Positions 1-7,274 of a DNA stretch of 46,544 nt are shown in pieces. Location of the stretch: contig DASRCB010000041.1 in the NCBI GenBank assembly GCA_035653295.1, positions 1 through 46,544 on the forward strand, given 5' to 3'. The translations under genes were made by a program, and so were the position numbers. Each line of letters begins with the position of its first letter. The stretch's first letter is position 1. This stretch comes from DASRCB01 sp035653295 (GTDB taxonomy: Bacteria; Acidobacteriota; Terriglobia; Bryobacterales; Bryobacteraceae). Under the pieces are notes generated by a model. That model did not search any database, was not told where the DNA came from, and saw only the letters and a list, made by a program, of their open reading frames with translations.

Positions 1-1654
1 GCTGAGTGGGCGGGCCAGGGCGGTAGGGTGTGAGTCTGGGAGGGTTGGCGTCGGGCTCCAGCAGCCACGCGGTGCGATTCGTGAAGTAGTGCTGCAGCTT
101 TGCGTTCTCCTGCGCGCCGAGGTCGAGAGCGCGGACTATACGTTCGCCATCGATATCCGCCAAGTTCCAGATCCACTCCTGAAACATGTGGCGCGGAGCG
201 TAGCGGACGAAAACGAGCTGACGGCCGGGCGCCGCCTCGAGCTGCCGCTCGACGGCGAGCCGCCCCTGCGGGTCGCCTGAGTTGATGTAATCCGCCGGTT
301 CATAGACACCCATCTGATCGTTGCCGGTGGCGTGCACCATATACCAGAACAGGAACTGCGCCACGCACAGCAGGGAGATGATTCCCGCGATCTCACGACC
401 GATGGCCCTGCGTGAAAGCGACTCCAGTCCCACTATGCTCGCCAGCACGAACAGGCAGGTGATTGCCGCGATGTAGTGGGGATAGAAATAGGGATAGAAG
501 TTCGTGCCGAGCGCGAAGATCAGGATCGTGCCCGCGACGGCGATGAATCTCCATTCCCGCATTGTGAGCAGGAACGCCGCGATCGCCAGGTACAGAGGCG
601 GGTACAGGAAGAACCGATAAAACGGCAGGCGCTCGAGAAGCCGCGCGAAGTACGGAGGCGTTCCGTCATGAATGGCGGCCTGCGCTTCGTAATCGAGCCG
701 CTGCTCTTCGGTAAGCGCCCGATGCGGCGTGGGTTCGGGCTGGAATGTGAATGAGGCGGGAACGCCGTATTGCCACCGGCTGAGTTGGTACGGCATGGTG
801 AGCCAATCGCCAGTCACGGCGCGGTCGTGCAGGAGTATCAGGGACACGGCTGGCAAGACCGCCAATATTGCGAGCGCTGCGGTGCGAACCCGCAGCCAGC
901 GCCCGAAGAACAGCGCGACGCACGCCAGCAGCAGGACCGCTTCGAAGGGACGCGTCATGGCCTGCAGCCCGAGTCCGGCGCCAAGCAGGCTGGCCGCCAG
1001 TCGCGGCATTCGGTTCAGCCTCGGCAATGCGCCGAACACGAGGCAGCCCGCCATCGCCGACACCGCCCCACCCCAGTAGCAGTTCATCCACGAGCACAAG
1101 GGCCCGAACTCCATCGCAGCCAGCACTCCGCCGAACAGCGCCCAACCCGGGGTGGTCCAGCCGCGGAGCATCCAGTAGCACAGGGCGGAAATGGCTCCTT
1201 CCGAGATGAGCACCCCTGCCCAGGGATGCCCGAAGAGCACCCATCCCAGCGCCAGTGCGAGTCCCTGGCCCAGCGGAAAAATCGAAGCGTAGCGCGGCTC
1301 CTGAAGAACGAACACGGTTTCGAAGAACTGCCGCAGCGGATGGGCGGGATTGGCCAGCCGGAAATGGCGCAGCGTGTCCGCGAGCAGCAGGTAGCTGAAG
1401 TCGTCTGCGCCGCTGGGCGTGGGCGCCGGATGTCCCGGCAACAGGGCAAGGCGCAGAACGACCGGCATCGCGCCGACCAGAACAAAACAGAGCAGCGGCC
1501 TATCCGCAAGCCGCCGCGCCGCGGCCCCGAACCGTTCCCGCCCGATCACCAGCGCGACCAGCACCCCCGCGATCGCCAGCTCTATGAAATCGGCGGCTCC
1601 GAATCCGATGGGATTCCGCAGCGGCAGAAAAGAGCGAAACAGGTCAAGATTCAT
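1..1654 (-). CDS. Polytopic membrane glycosyltransferase-like protein (GT39/ArnT-like), C-terminus off the window
   Basis: The minus-strand frame is open from ATG at 1654 to the left edge (551 codons), with an in-frame TAA upstream of the ATG that fixes the start. The product is a hydrophobic protein with many membrane segments. The first large loop after an N-terminal hydrophobic stretch carries an acidic pair in SGADDFSYLLLADTL (residues 81-95), which resembles the D/E-rich catalytic loop of lipid-phosphate-sugar-dependent transferases (GT-C fold, PMT/ArnT type). After about residue 450 it becomes soluble, as in families with a periplasmic C-terminal domain. Inference: transfer of a sugar from a polyprenyl-phosphate donor at the periplasmic face. 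The substrate is unknown, and another GT-C family (GT83/GT87) is possible. It is divergent from the methyltransferase gene, with only 35 bp between the two starts. Confidence 0.7.
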   Translation of the reverse strand, partial: MNLDLFRSFLPLRNPIGFGAADFIELAIAGVLVALVIGRERFGAAARRLADRPLLCFVLVGAMPVVLRLALLPGHPAPTPSGADDFSYLLLADTLRHFRLANPAHPLRQFFETVFVLQEPRYASIFPLGQGLALALGWVLFGHPWAGVLISEGAISALCYWMLRGWTTPGWALFGGVLAAMEFGPLCSWMNCYWGGAVSAMAGCLVFGALPRLNRMPRLAASLLGAGLGLQAMTRPFEAVLLLACVALFFGRWLRVRTAALAILAVLPAVSLILLHDRAVTGDWLTMPYQLSRWQYGVPASFTFQPEPTPHRALTEEQRLDYEAQAAIHDGTPPYFARLLERLPFYRFFLYPPLYLAIAAFLLTMREWRFIAVAGTILIFALGTNFYPYFYPHYIAAITCLFVLASIVGLESLSRRAIGREIAGIISLLCVAQFLFWYMVHATGNDQMGVYEPADYINSGDPQGRLAVERQLEAAPGRQLVFVRYAPRHMFQEWIWNLADIDGERIVRALDLGAQENAKLQHYFTNRTAWLLEPDANPPRLTPYRPGPPTQ

Positions 1655-1689
1655 GCGATTCAGGCCGCTGGTTTAAACTCGGTTTAGCG

Positions 1690-2424
1690 ATGCCCGTCGA
1701 AGCCGCCGATCCGCCGTCCACGCAAGCACTTACGTATATAGTGCGCGATCAGAGGCGCATGGCGCTCGCGAAGAACTATTATGCCTGGCAGGCGGCGCTG
1801 GTGCGGCGCGAAATCGGCGCACGCGTAATCGACGCGGGCTGCGGGATTGGCAACTTCACGAAACGCCTTCTGGATCGTGAGCTGGTCATTGCCGTGGATC
1901 ATGATCCGGAGGCGATTCGCCGCCTCGCCTCTCGCCGGCACGGCGCGAACCTGCGGACGGTTACCGGCGACATAGCGGCGCCCGAGTTTCGCGAACTCGC
2001 CCGCTTCGGCGCCGATTCGTGCGTGTGCCTGAACGTGCTGGAGCATATCGAAGACCATCACGCGGCTTTATCGAACATGGCGGCGGTTGTTCAGCGCGGC
2101 GGCACGGTGGTGCTGCTGGTACCCGCCTTTCCGGCGCTGTACGGCCCTATCGATCGCAACCTCGGCCATTACCGGCGGTACCGAAGCGCGCAGATTCGCG
2201 AACTGGCGTTGGCCGCGGGTCTGCGCGTTCGGAGTGTGCATTATTTCAATTCCGCGGGCTTCTTCGCCTGGTGGTTTAACGCGCGCGTGCTTCGACGCCA
2301 GGAGCACTCGCCGGCGCAGATCCGCTTCTATGACGGCTGGATCGTGCCGGCGCTGTCGCGGGTTGAATCCGTCGTTCGGCCACCCTTCGGGCAATCGCTG
2401 TTCGCCGTCCTCGAAAAGCCGTGA
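1690..2424 (+). CDS. Class I SAM-dependent methyltransferase
   Basis: 244 aa. SAM-binding motif I is clear at VIDAGCGIGNFTKRL (residues 47-60, the D-x-G-x-G-x-G pattern). Later come an acidic motif II region (VIAVDHDPEAIRRL) and the CLNVLEHIEDH stretch typical of the UbiE/COQ5-like Methyltransf_11/23 fold. After the core, the YGPIDRNLGHYRRY segment is a common feature of methyltransferases found beside glycosyltransferases and lipid or polyketide genes. The substrate cannot be told from sequence. Its TGA overlaps the GTG of the phosphopantetheinyl transferase (GTGA), so the two are translationally coupled. The upstream divergent gene is a membrane glycosyltransferase, so a role in cell-envelope or secondary-metabolite modification is possible but unproven. 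Confidence 0.85.
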   Translation: MPVEAADPPSTQALTYIVRDQRRMALAKNYYAWQAALVRREIGARVIDAGCGIGNFTKRLLDRELVIAVDHDPEAIRRLASRRHGANLRTVTGDIAAPEFRELARFGADSCVCLNVLEHIEDHHAALSNMAAVVQRGGTVVLLVPAFPALYGPIDRNLGHYRRYRSAQIRELALAAGLRVRSVHYFNSAGFFAWWFNARVLRRQEHSPAQIRFYDGWIVPALSRVESVVRPPFGQSLFAVLEKP

Positions 2425-3128
2425 TCCCCGGCGAGGGCGAGATCCACGCCTGGTTTGCGCGCCTTGATCTGCGTCCGGACCGCCTCGAGCGATTGCGCGC
2501 TTCTCTGTCCCCCGACGAACTGGCTCGCGCCGGCCGTTTTCACTTCGAGCGCGATCGTGATCGCTTCACCGCGGCCCGCGGGATGCTGCGCGAGCTGCTC
2601 GGCGAGTACCTGGAAACTTCGCCGCAGTGCCTTTCGTTCCTTTATGGCGAGCACGGGAAACCGGCGCTCGCGCCGCCCTGGGACGGCAGCGGCATGAGGT
2701 TCAATCTCTCCCATTCGCACGGCTATGGACTGTACGCATTCACCACCGGACGGGAGATCGGCTGCGACATCGAGCAATTGCGCGAAGACGTGCTGCGCGA
2801 TCGCATTGCCGAACGCTTCTTCTCATCAGCGGAGCAGGCGGCGCTGAACGCACTCCCACCGCATCTGCGGACCGAAGGCTTCTTTTACTGCTGGACGCGC
2901 AAGGAGGCGTGGATCAAAGCCCGCAGCCAGGGCCTCTCGCTCCCGCTCGACAGTTTCGACGTCACGCTCGCGCCGGGCGAGGAGGCACGACTGGTGGCCA
3001 CGCGGCCTGATCCTGAAGAAGCGGCGCGCTGGAGCGTCGTCGACCTGCGCGCGCCACAAGGTTTCGCCGCAGCCGTCGCGATCGCAGGACCGGCCGGCCC
3101 TGTTGTCCTGCAAACGCGGAATGCCTAG
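2421..3128 (+). CDS. 4'-phosphopantetheinyl transferase (Sfp type)
   Basis: 235 aa, the normal length for Sfp-type enzymes. It moves the phosphopantetheine arm of CoA onto a serine of acyl- or peptidyl-carrier proteins. The two family signatures are present: IGCDIEQL (residues 113-120, the Mg-binding G-x-D-x-E) and W-T-R-K-E-A-W-I-K (158-166, the W-x-x-K-E-A-x-x-K motif). N-terminal FNLSHSHG (94-101) is the conserved substrate-binding stretch with the catalytic His region. The start is GTG at 2421, overlapping the previous stop. No PKS/NRPS or carrier protein lies in the window, so its partner is elsewhere; it may serve fatty-acid or polyketide carrier proteins generally. It converges on the efflux gene with a 4-bp overlap. 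Confidence 0.92.
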   Translation: MIPGEGEIHAWFARLDLRPDRLERLRASLSPDELARAGRFHFERDRDRFTAARGMLRELLGEYLETSPQCLSFLYGEHGKPALAPPWDGSGMRFNLSHSHGYGLYAFTTGREIGCDIEQLREDVLRDRIAERFFSSAEQAALNALPPHLRTEGFFYCWTRKEAWIKARSQGLSLPLDSFDVTLAPGEEARLVATRPDPEEAARWSVVDLRAPQGFAAAVAIAGPAGPVVLQTRNA

Positions 3129-4531
3129 AACCAGACCTTCGCTTCTACGGACATGCCCGGCCGAAGCCGCTGGTCCGGATCCTGACCGTTCTTGAACCGT
3201 ATGCGCACCGGCAGCCGCTGGACGACCTTCACGAAATTGCCCGTCGCGTTTTCCGGCGGGAGCAGGCTGAACTGCGCGCCGGTCGCGTCGCCGACGCTCT
3301 CCACGTAGCCGTCGTAATCGCGGTCCGTGGCGTCGACGTGCAGTGTCGCACGCTGCCCGGCCTTCATCCTGCGCAACTGGGTCTCCTTGAAGTTCGCCGT
3401 GACCCAGACATTATCGAGGTGGACGATGGTCATCAGCTGTTCGCCGGGCTGAATGCGCGCCCCCGGCTCCACGCTGCGCCGCCCGACGATGCCGGTAGCG
3501 GGGGAGAAGATCTCGGTGTATTGCAGATTCAGCGTGGCCTGCTTCAACTGGGCCTGCGCCGCTTCCACGGCCGCTCGGCGCTGCACCAGGGTGGCCCGCT
3601 GCATCTGGACCTGCTGCGGAGCGGTGGATGTCGCCTGCTCGGCCTGGCTGCGGGCCTGCTCCAGCCGCGCGTTCGCCTGATCGATTTGATCCTGCGCGGC
3701 CTGCACGTTCGCCTGGTTCGCTTCCACGGTCTGCGCCGCGGCTTTGGCCGCGGCCACCGCCGCATCGTACTGCTGTTGCGAGATCTCCTGTTTCTGGACC
3801 AGCGCTCCGTAACGCGCGAGATCATTCTGGGCCTTGGTATTATTCGCCTCCGCCTCGCGGAGTCGCGCGACGGCGGCATCATAGTTCTTCCTGGCACCGG
3901 CCACGCCTGCCTGCGCGTTCAGGACGTCGGATCGGCTGGTGGCCACGTTGGTCCTGGTTGTGGTCTGCGCGATGGGCACCGACGGCGCGGACGCCTGCAC
4001 GTTAGCCTGGGCCTCGGCGAGCGCTGCCTCCGTCTGGCTCAGCGCGGTGCGATAGTCGGTCGGATCCACCTTCACCAGCAGTTGCCCGGCCTCGACATGC
4101 TGGTTATCGTCGGCATACACGGCGATCACGGTTCCGTTGATGCGCGACGAAACGGGATCCATGTGCGCGCCAACCTGCGCATCATCGGTGCTCTCGTAAG
4201 AGGACCAGTATCCCCACAGAAACCAGAACCCGATCGCCGCAGCGACAATCAGAATGCCGCCGATGAGCACGCCCAGCGGATGCCGCCGGATGAAACTGCC
4301 GCGCGGCCGCTCTGGTTCCGGCGGCGGCTCCTGCCCGCGCTCCTCGGGCGGCGCCTCGCGCGGCGAAGCCGGCCGCTGAGCGTCCGCCTGAGGGCCACCA
4401 TCCTTGCGCTCGGCCTTCAGCCGCTCCTGTTCCGCACGAAGCCGCTCTACCTCAGCACGGAGGCGAACCTGCTCTTCCTGCAGCTGCGCCTGGCTTTGTC
4501 CTTCGTCAGTGACTGGGTTTTGTTGTGGCAT
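3125..4531 (-). CDS. HlyD/EmrA-type periplasmic membrane-fusion protein
   Basis: 468 aa. It links an inner-membrane pump to a TolC channel. It starts with a long, charged cytoplasmic coiled coil (about residues 14-44) and a Pro/Glu-rich linker (50-80), unusual in length for EmrA. One membrane helix (86-109) is followed by the EmrA hallmark S-T-D-D-A-Q-V (114-120), a lipoyl/barrel-sandwich half with the VKVDPTDYRTAL signature, a long alpha-hairpin rich in Ala/Gln (roughly 150-320), and the second half with SPATGIVGRRSVEPG. A good SD (AAAGGA, 8 nt) precedes ATG 4531. It overlaps the tail of the upstream tolC-like gene by 26 bp, so the two are co-transcribed. The expected EmrB-type MFS pump is absent here; downstream is a convergent gene. 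Confidence 0.9.
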   Translation of the reverse strand: MPQQNPVTDEGQSQAQLQEEQVRLRAEVERLRAEQERLKAERKDGGPQADAQRPASPREAPPEERGQEPPPEPERPRGSFIRRHPLGVLIGGILIVAAAIGFWFLWGYWSSYESTDDAQVGAHMDPVSSRINGTVIAVYADDNQHVEAGQLLVKVDPTDYRTALSQTEAALAEAQANVQASAPSVPIAQTTTRTNVATSRSDVLNAQAGVAGARKNYDAAVARLREAEANNTKAQNDLARYGALVQKQEISQQQYDAAVAAAKAAAQTVEANQANVQAAQDQIDQANARLEQARSQAEQATSTAPQQVQMQRATLVQRRAAVEAAQAQLKQATLNLQYTEIFSPATGIVGRRSVEPGARIQPGEQLMTIVHLDNVWVTANFKETQLRRMKAGQRATLHVDATDRDYDGYVESVGDATGAQFSLLPPENATGNFVKVVQRLPVRIRFKNGQDPDQRLRPGMSVEAKVWF

Positions 4532-6074
4532 CGCCGGTTCCTTTGAAGAATTCGTGCACGCTTTCGTCGGCCAAACCTACGGCCCGCGCCAGCGAGACCT
4601 TAGCCATGTTGTAGGAATACACGCTGGTGATGTAGTCGGAATTCGCGGCCGCCACGGACTGCTCGGCCTGCACGACCTCGATGGTGTCGGTGACGCCCGC
4701 GGCGAAGCGGTCGCGCGCTTCGGTGAGCGCCTCATTGGCCAGATCGGTATTGCCACGCGAGACGCGTACCTGGTCGGCCGCGGTCTGGAGATCGATAAAC
4801 GCGTTGCGGATCTCGAAATCGATGCGCCCGTGCAGATCCGCCAACTCCGCCTTTCGCTGGTTCAGCGCCGCGGTTGCCTGCTCCACATCAGCAGCCGTGC
4901 GGCCGCCTTCGAATATGGGCATCCGGACTTCGCCGGTGAGCGTGAAGGTGCCGTGGGCGCTGGTGGGTCCCGTGCCGATCGCCCCGTAATCCGCGGTCAG
5001 GCCCACCGAAGGGTAGCGCTCTGCCCGCGCCGCGCTTACCGCATGCTCGGAAGCCCGGACCTGAGCCTCGGCGGCTCTGAGATCGGCGCGATTATGGTTC
5101 GCGCGATCGAGGGCCTGTTCCAGCGTGAGTGTTTCCAGCGGCGCAAAAGGCACGGTATCGGATAGCGTGATCTGCTGTCCGGCGGGAAGGCCGATGAGCC
5201 GCGCCAGGGCCAGCTTACCCTTTTCCGCTTCCGACTGCACGGCGCGGAGCCGCTGTTGCTCGATCTGCAGCTCCACCTGGGGACGAAGGACGTCGATACG
5301 GGCGTTCATGCCCGCGTGGTTCATATCCGCCGCCTGCTGATAGATGGCCTGCGCCGAGTTGACCTGCGCCTGGGAAACGGTCACCCGCGCGTCGGCGGAA
5401 AGCACCTGAAGATACGTGGCGGCAACTGCCAGCACCACCAGATCACGGCTGTCCTTTGCGTTGAAATCAATGGCTCGCGCCGTTTCCTTCGCCGTTCGCC
5501 AGGTGTGCAGCGCGGGAAGACTCATTGTTTCTGACAGGCCTGCCCGCAGGTCGAAGAAATGAAACGGCCCGATTACGGTAGGGAATCCGCTGAAACCTTT
5601 GATGGAGCTGAAGCCCAGCGCCGCGAGGTCGGTCTGCTGTTCATCTCCGAGGAGCCGGCCGACCACGGTCGGCAGCAGATAGCTTCGCGCCAGGGCCAGC
5701 TGGGAGCGTGCGTAAGCGAGCATGTTGTCGTTGCTCACGCTCGCGAGGTTGTAGTGCAGCCCGCGCTCGATGGCATCGAACAGCGTCAGCGACACGGGCG
5801 CGCCGGTGGGTTGCCCGTGCGGTACGCTGCCGTCGTACGATCCCTGTACCTGCACCTGAAAGATGCTGGTTTGCGCGCTGCTCGGGGGCGCCGCGGGATT
5901 TACGGTCTGATTCGTCACCACCGCGCCGCCGACCTGAAGCGTTCGGCCGGAGAGCGGAACCTGCACGGCCTGCGGCAGCGGCTCGGCCGCCGGACTGGGT
6001 ACCTGTGCCGCGGCGGGGATAGCCGCGGCGGCCAGCAGCAGAAATACGGATAGCGTGCTTGTTCTCGATTGCAA
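4506..6074 (-). CDS. TolC-family outer-membrane efflux channel
   Basis: 522 aa, close to the usual TolC/OEP length. A signal peptide is visible (residues 1-23, ending AIPAAA). Two OEP repeats follow, rich in Ala/Gln heptad-like helices: the first around 100-290 and the second around 320-510, with the typical RADLRAAEAQVRASEHAVSAAR stretch and a GxxT-type strand after it. The only start in good context is TTG at 6074, with GGGG about 8 nt upstream. It is the first gene of a two-gene minus-strand unit, overlapping the HlyD-like gene. The 185-bp region upstream is shared with the divergent beta-lactamase-like gene. The transported compound is unknown. Confidence 0.9.
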   Translation of the reverse strand: MQSRTSTLSVFLLLAAAAIPAAAQVPSPAAEPLPQAVQVPLSGRTLQVGGAVVTNQTVNPAAPPSSAQTSIFQVQVQGSYDGSVPHGQPTGAPVSLTLFDAIERGLHYNLASVSNDNMLAYARSQLALARSYLLPTVVGRLLGDEQQTDLAALGFSSIKGFSGFPTVIGPFHFFDLRAGLSETMSLPALHTWRTAKETARAIDFNAKDSRDLVVLAVAATYLQVLSADARVTVSQAQVNSAQAIYQQAADMNHAGMNARIDVLRPQVELQIEQQRLRAVQSEAEKGKLALARLIGLPAGQQITLSDTVPFAPLETLTLEQALDRANHNRADLRAAEAQVRASEHAVSAARAERYPSVGLTADYGAIGTGPTSAHGTFTLTGEVRMPIFEGGRTAADVEQATAALNQRKAELADLHGRIDFEIRNAFIDLQTAADQVRVSRGNTDLANEALTEARDRFAAGVTDTIEVVQAEQSVAAANSDYITSVYSYNMAKVSLARAVGLADESVHEFFKGTGDATTKPSH

Positions 6075-6259
6075 AGAATGCCCCTGTTTAGTCGTCAGCG
6101 GCGGGAGAAAGTATCAAACACTAACTTTCGGGATGCCCCAGCCTGTCCTGTAGATGCAACCATTTTGGGCAACTGTTACTGCCGCCCTGCGATTGGATCC
6201 CCGATTACTGAACTGTGCTGCTGATAAGAGGACCTCGGCACGGCAGGTATGATCGTGAG

Positions 6260-7150
6260 GTGCCTTCCAACAAAGCGGTACTACTGGCCACCTTCGCCGT
6301 GCTCGCCACTGCCCAAACCGCGGTTTCCCGCCTGTGGGAAGACAAGCTCCAAGACAAGGTCCGCTCTCTCGATCATAGCCTGAACGGCGTCATTGGACTC
6401 GCCGCCATCGATCTGTTTTCGGGCCGCACGATCGTGTATAACGGCGACATTCCTTATCCGACGGCCAGCACCATCAAAATCGCCATCATGATCCAGCTCT
6501 TTCGCGACGAGCATGCCGGCCGCGTCCACTTCGACGACAAGGTCACACTCAACGCGAAGGAAAATGCCGGCGGCAGCGAGAGCCCGCTTCAGACCGAGCT
6601 GAACAAAGGCGAAGTAACACTAACGGTTCACGATCTGCTGGAGAACATGATCGTTTACAGCGACAACTCGGCGACGAACAAGCTCATCGACGTGATCGGC
6701 ATGGATCGGGTAAACCAGCTGGTACGCAGCCTCGGCCTGCAAAACACGGCGCTGCGGCGCAAAATGATGGACACCGAAGCGGCCGCGAACGGCAACGAGA
6801 ACATTTCTTCGCCTCTGGAGCTGGCCACGCTGGTGCGCATGATCTACGACGAGAGCGCGGCCGACAGCGCCGCCTGCAAGGCGATGCTCGAACTGATGAA
6901 GAAAGTGAATAACGGTTACATGCGGGGCGCGCTTCCACCGGGGACGGTAATCGCCTCGAAACCCGGCGATCTGGACGGCGTGCGAGCCGAGGTCGGGCTG
7001 GTGATGCTGCCGAAAAGGCCGTTTATCGTCGCGGTCATGTCAACCTGGCTCGACGACAACGTGAATCCGGTTCCCGACGCGACGCGGGCGGTTTACGGTT
7101 ATTTCTTCAAACTGGCGCACTCGAACGAATACGGCCGGCGTCTGGACTGA
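6260..7150 (+). CDS. Class A beta-lactamase-like secreted serine hydrolase
   Basis: I prefer GTG 6260 because it opens a clean signal peptide (residues 1-20, ending ATAQTA); an in-frame GTG at 6215 would add 15 charged residues. The mature part has the penicillin-binding/beta-lactamase fold motifs: S-T-I-K (70-73, nucleophile Ser70 and Lys73), Y-S-D-N (133-136), and an omega loop with E-A-A-A-N (173-177) matching the E-x-x-x-N deacylation pair. The third motif, normally K-T/S-G, reads K-P-G (234-236). Family knowledge: such proteins (Beta-lactamase2 type) hydrolyse beta-lactams or act as peptidase-like hydrolases. With KPG, true beta-lactamase activity is uncertain. No regulator of this gene is adjacent; the BlaI/BlaR-like pair 9 kb away reads on the other strand. 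Confidence 0.85.
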   Translation: MPSNKAVLLATFAVLATAQTAVSRLWEDKLQDKVRSLDHSLNGVIGLAAIDLFSGRTIVYNGDIPYPTASTIKIAIMIQLFRDEHAGRVHFDDKVTLNAKENAGGSESPLQTELNKGEVTLTVHDLLENMIVYSDNSATNKLIDVIGMDRVNQLVRSLGLQNTALRRKMMDTEAAANGNENISSPLELATLVRMIYDESAADSAACKAMLELMKKVNNGYMRGALPPGTVIASKPGDLDGVRAEVGLVMLPKRPFIVAVMSTWLDDNVNPVPDATRAVYGYFFKLAHSNEYGRRLD

Positions 7151-7158
7151 CGATTGCG
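7136..7158. repeat. Left copy of a 23-bp direct repeat flanking the SBBP/TIGR03437 gene
   Basis: The 23 bases here match 9365-9387 at 22 of 23 positions (the sole difference is T at 7141 versus C at 9370). The 17-base core CTGGACTGACGATTGCG is identical. This copy includes the last codons and stop of the beta-lactamase-like gene. The match is far longer than chance would give in a window of this size. Confidence 0.85.
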
Positions 7159-7274
7159 CTACTCCTGGCCCGTGGCGCGCCGGGCTGCTGTATTTTCAAT
7201 CGCGAGGTCGCCTGTGAAGCGCGGCGATTCGCAACAGCGGCGGGGCGGAATGTCACAGGAGGCGCTGTCTGAAA

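Noticed and set aside
770..1687. 305-aa plus-strand open frame at the left end
   Set aside because: Antisense to the membrane glycosyltransferase-like gene, which has hydrophobic segments and a conserved acidic loop; the plus frame is Arg/Gln-rich and featureless.
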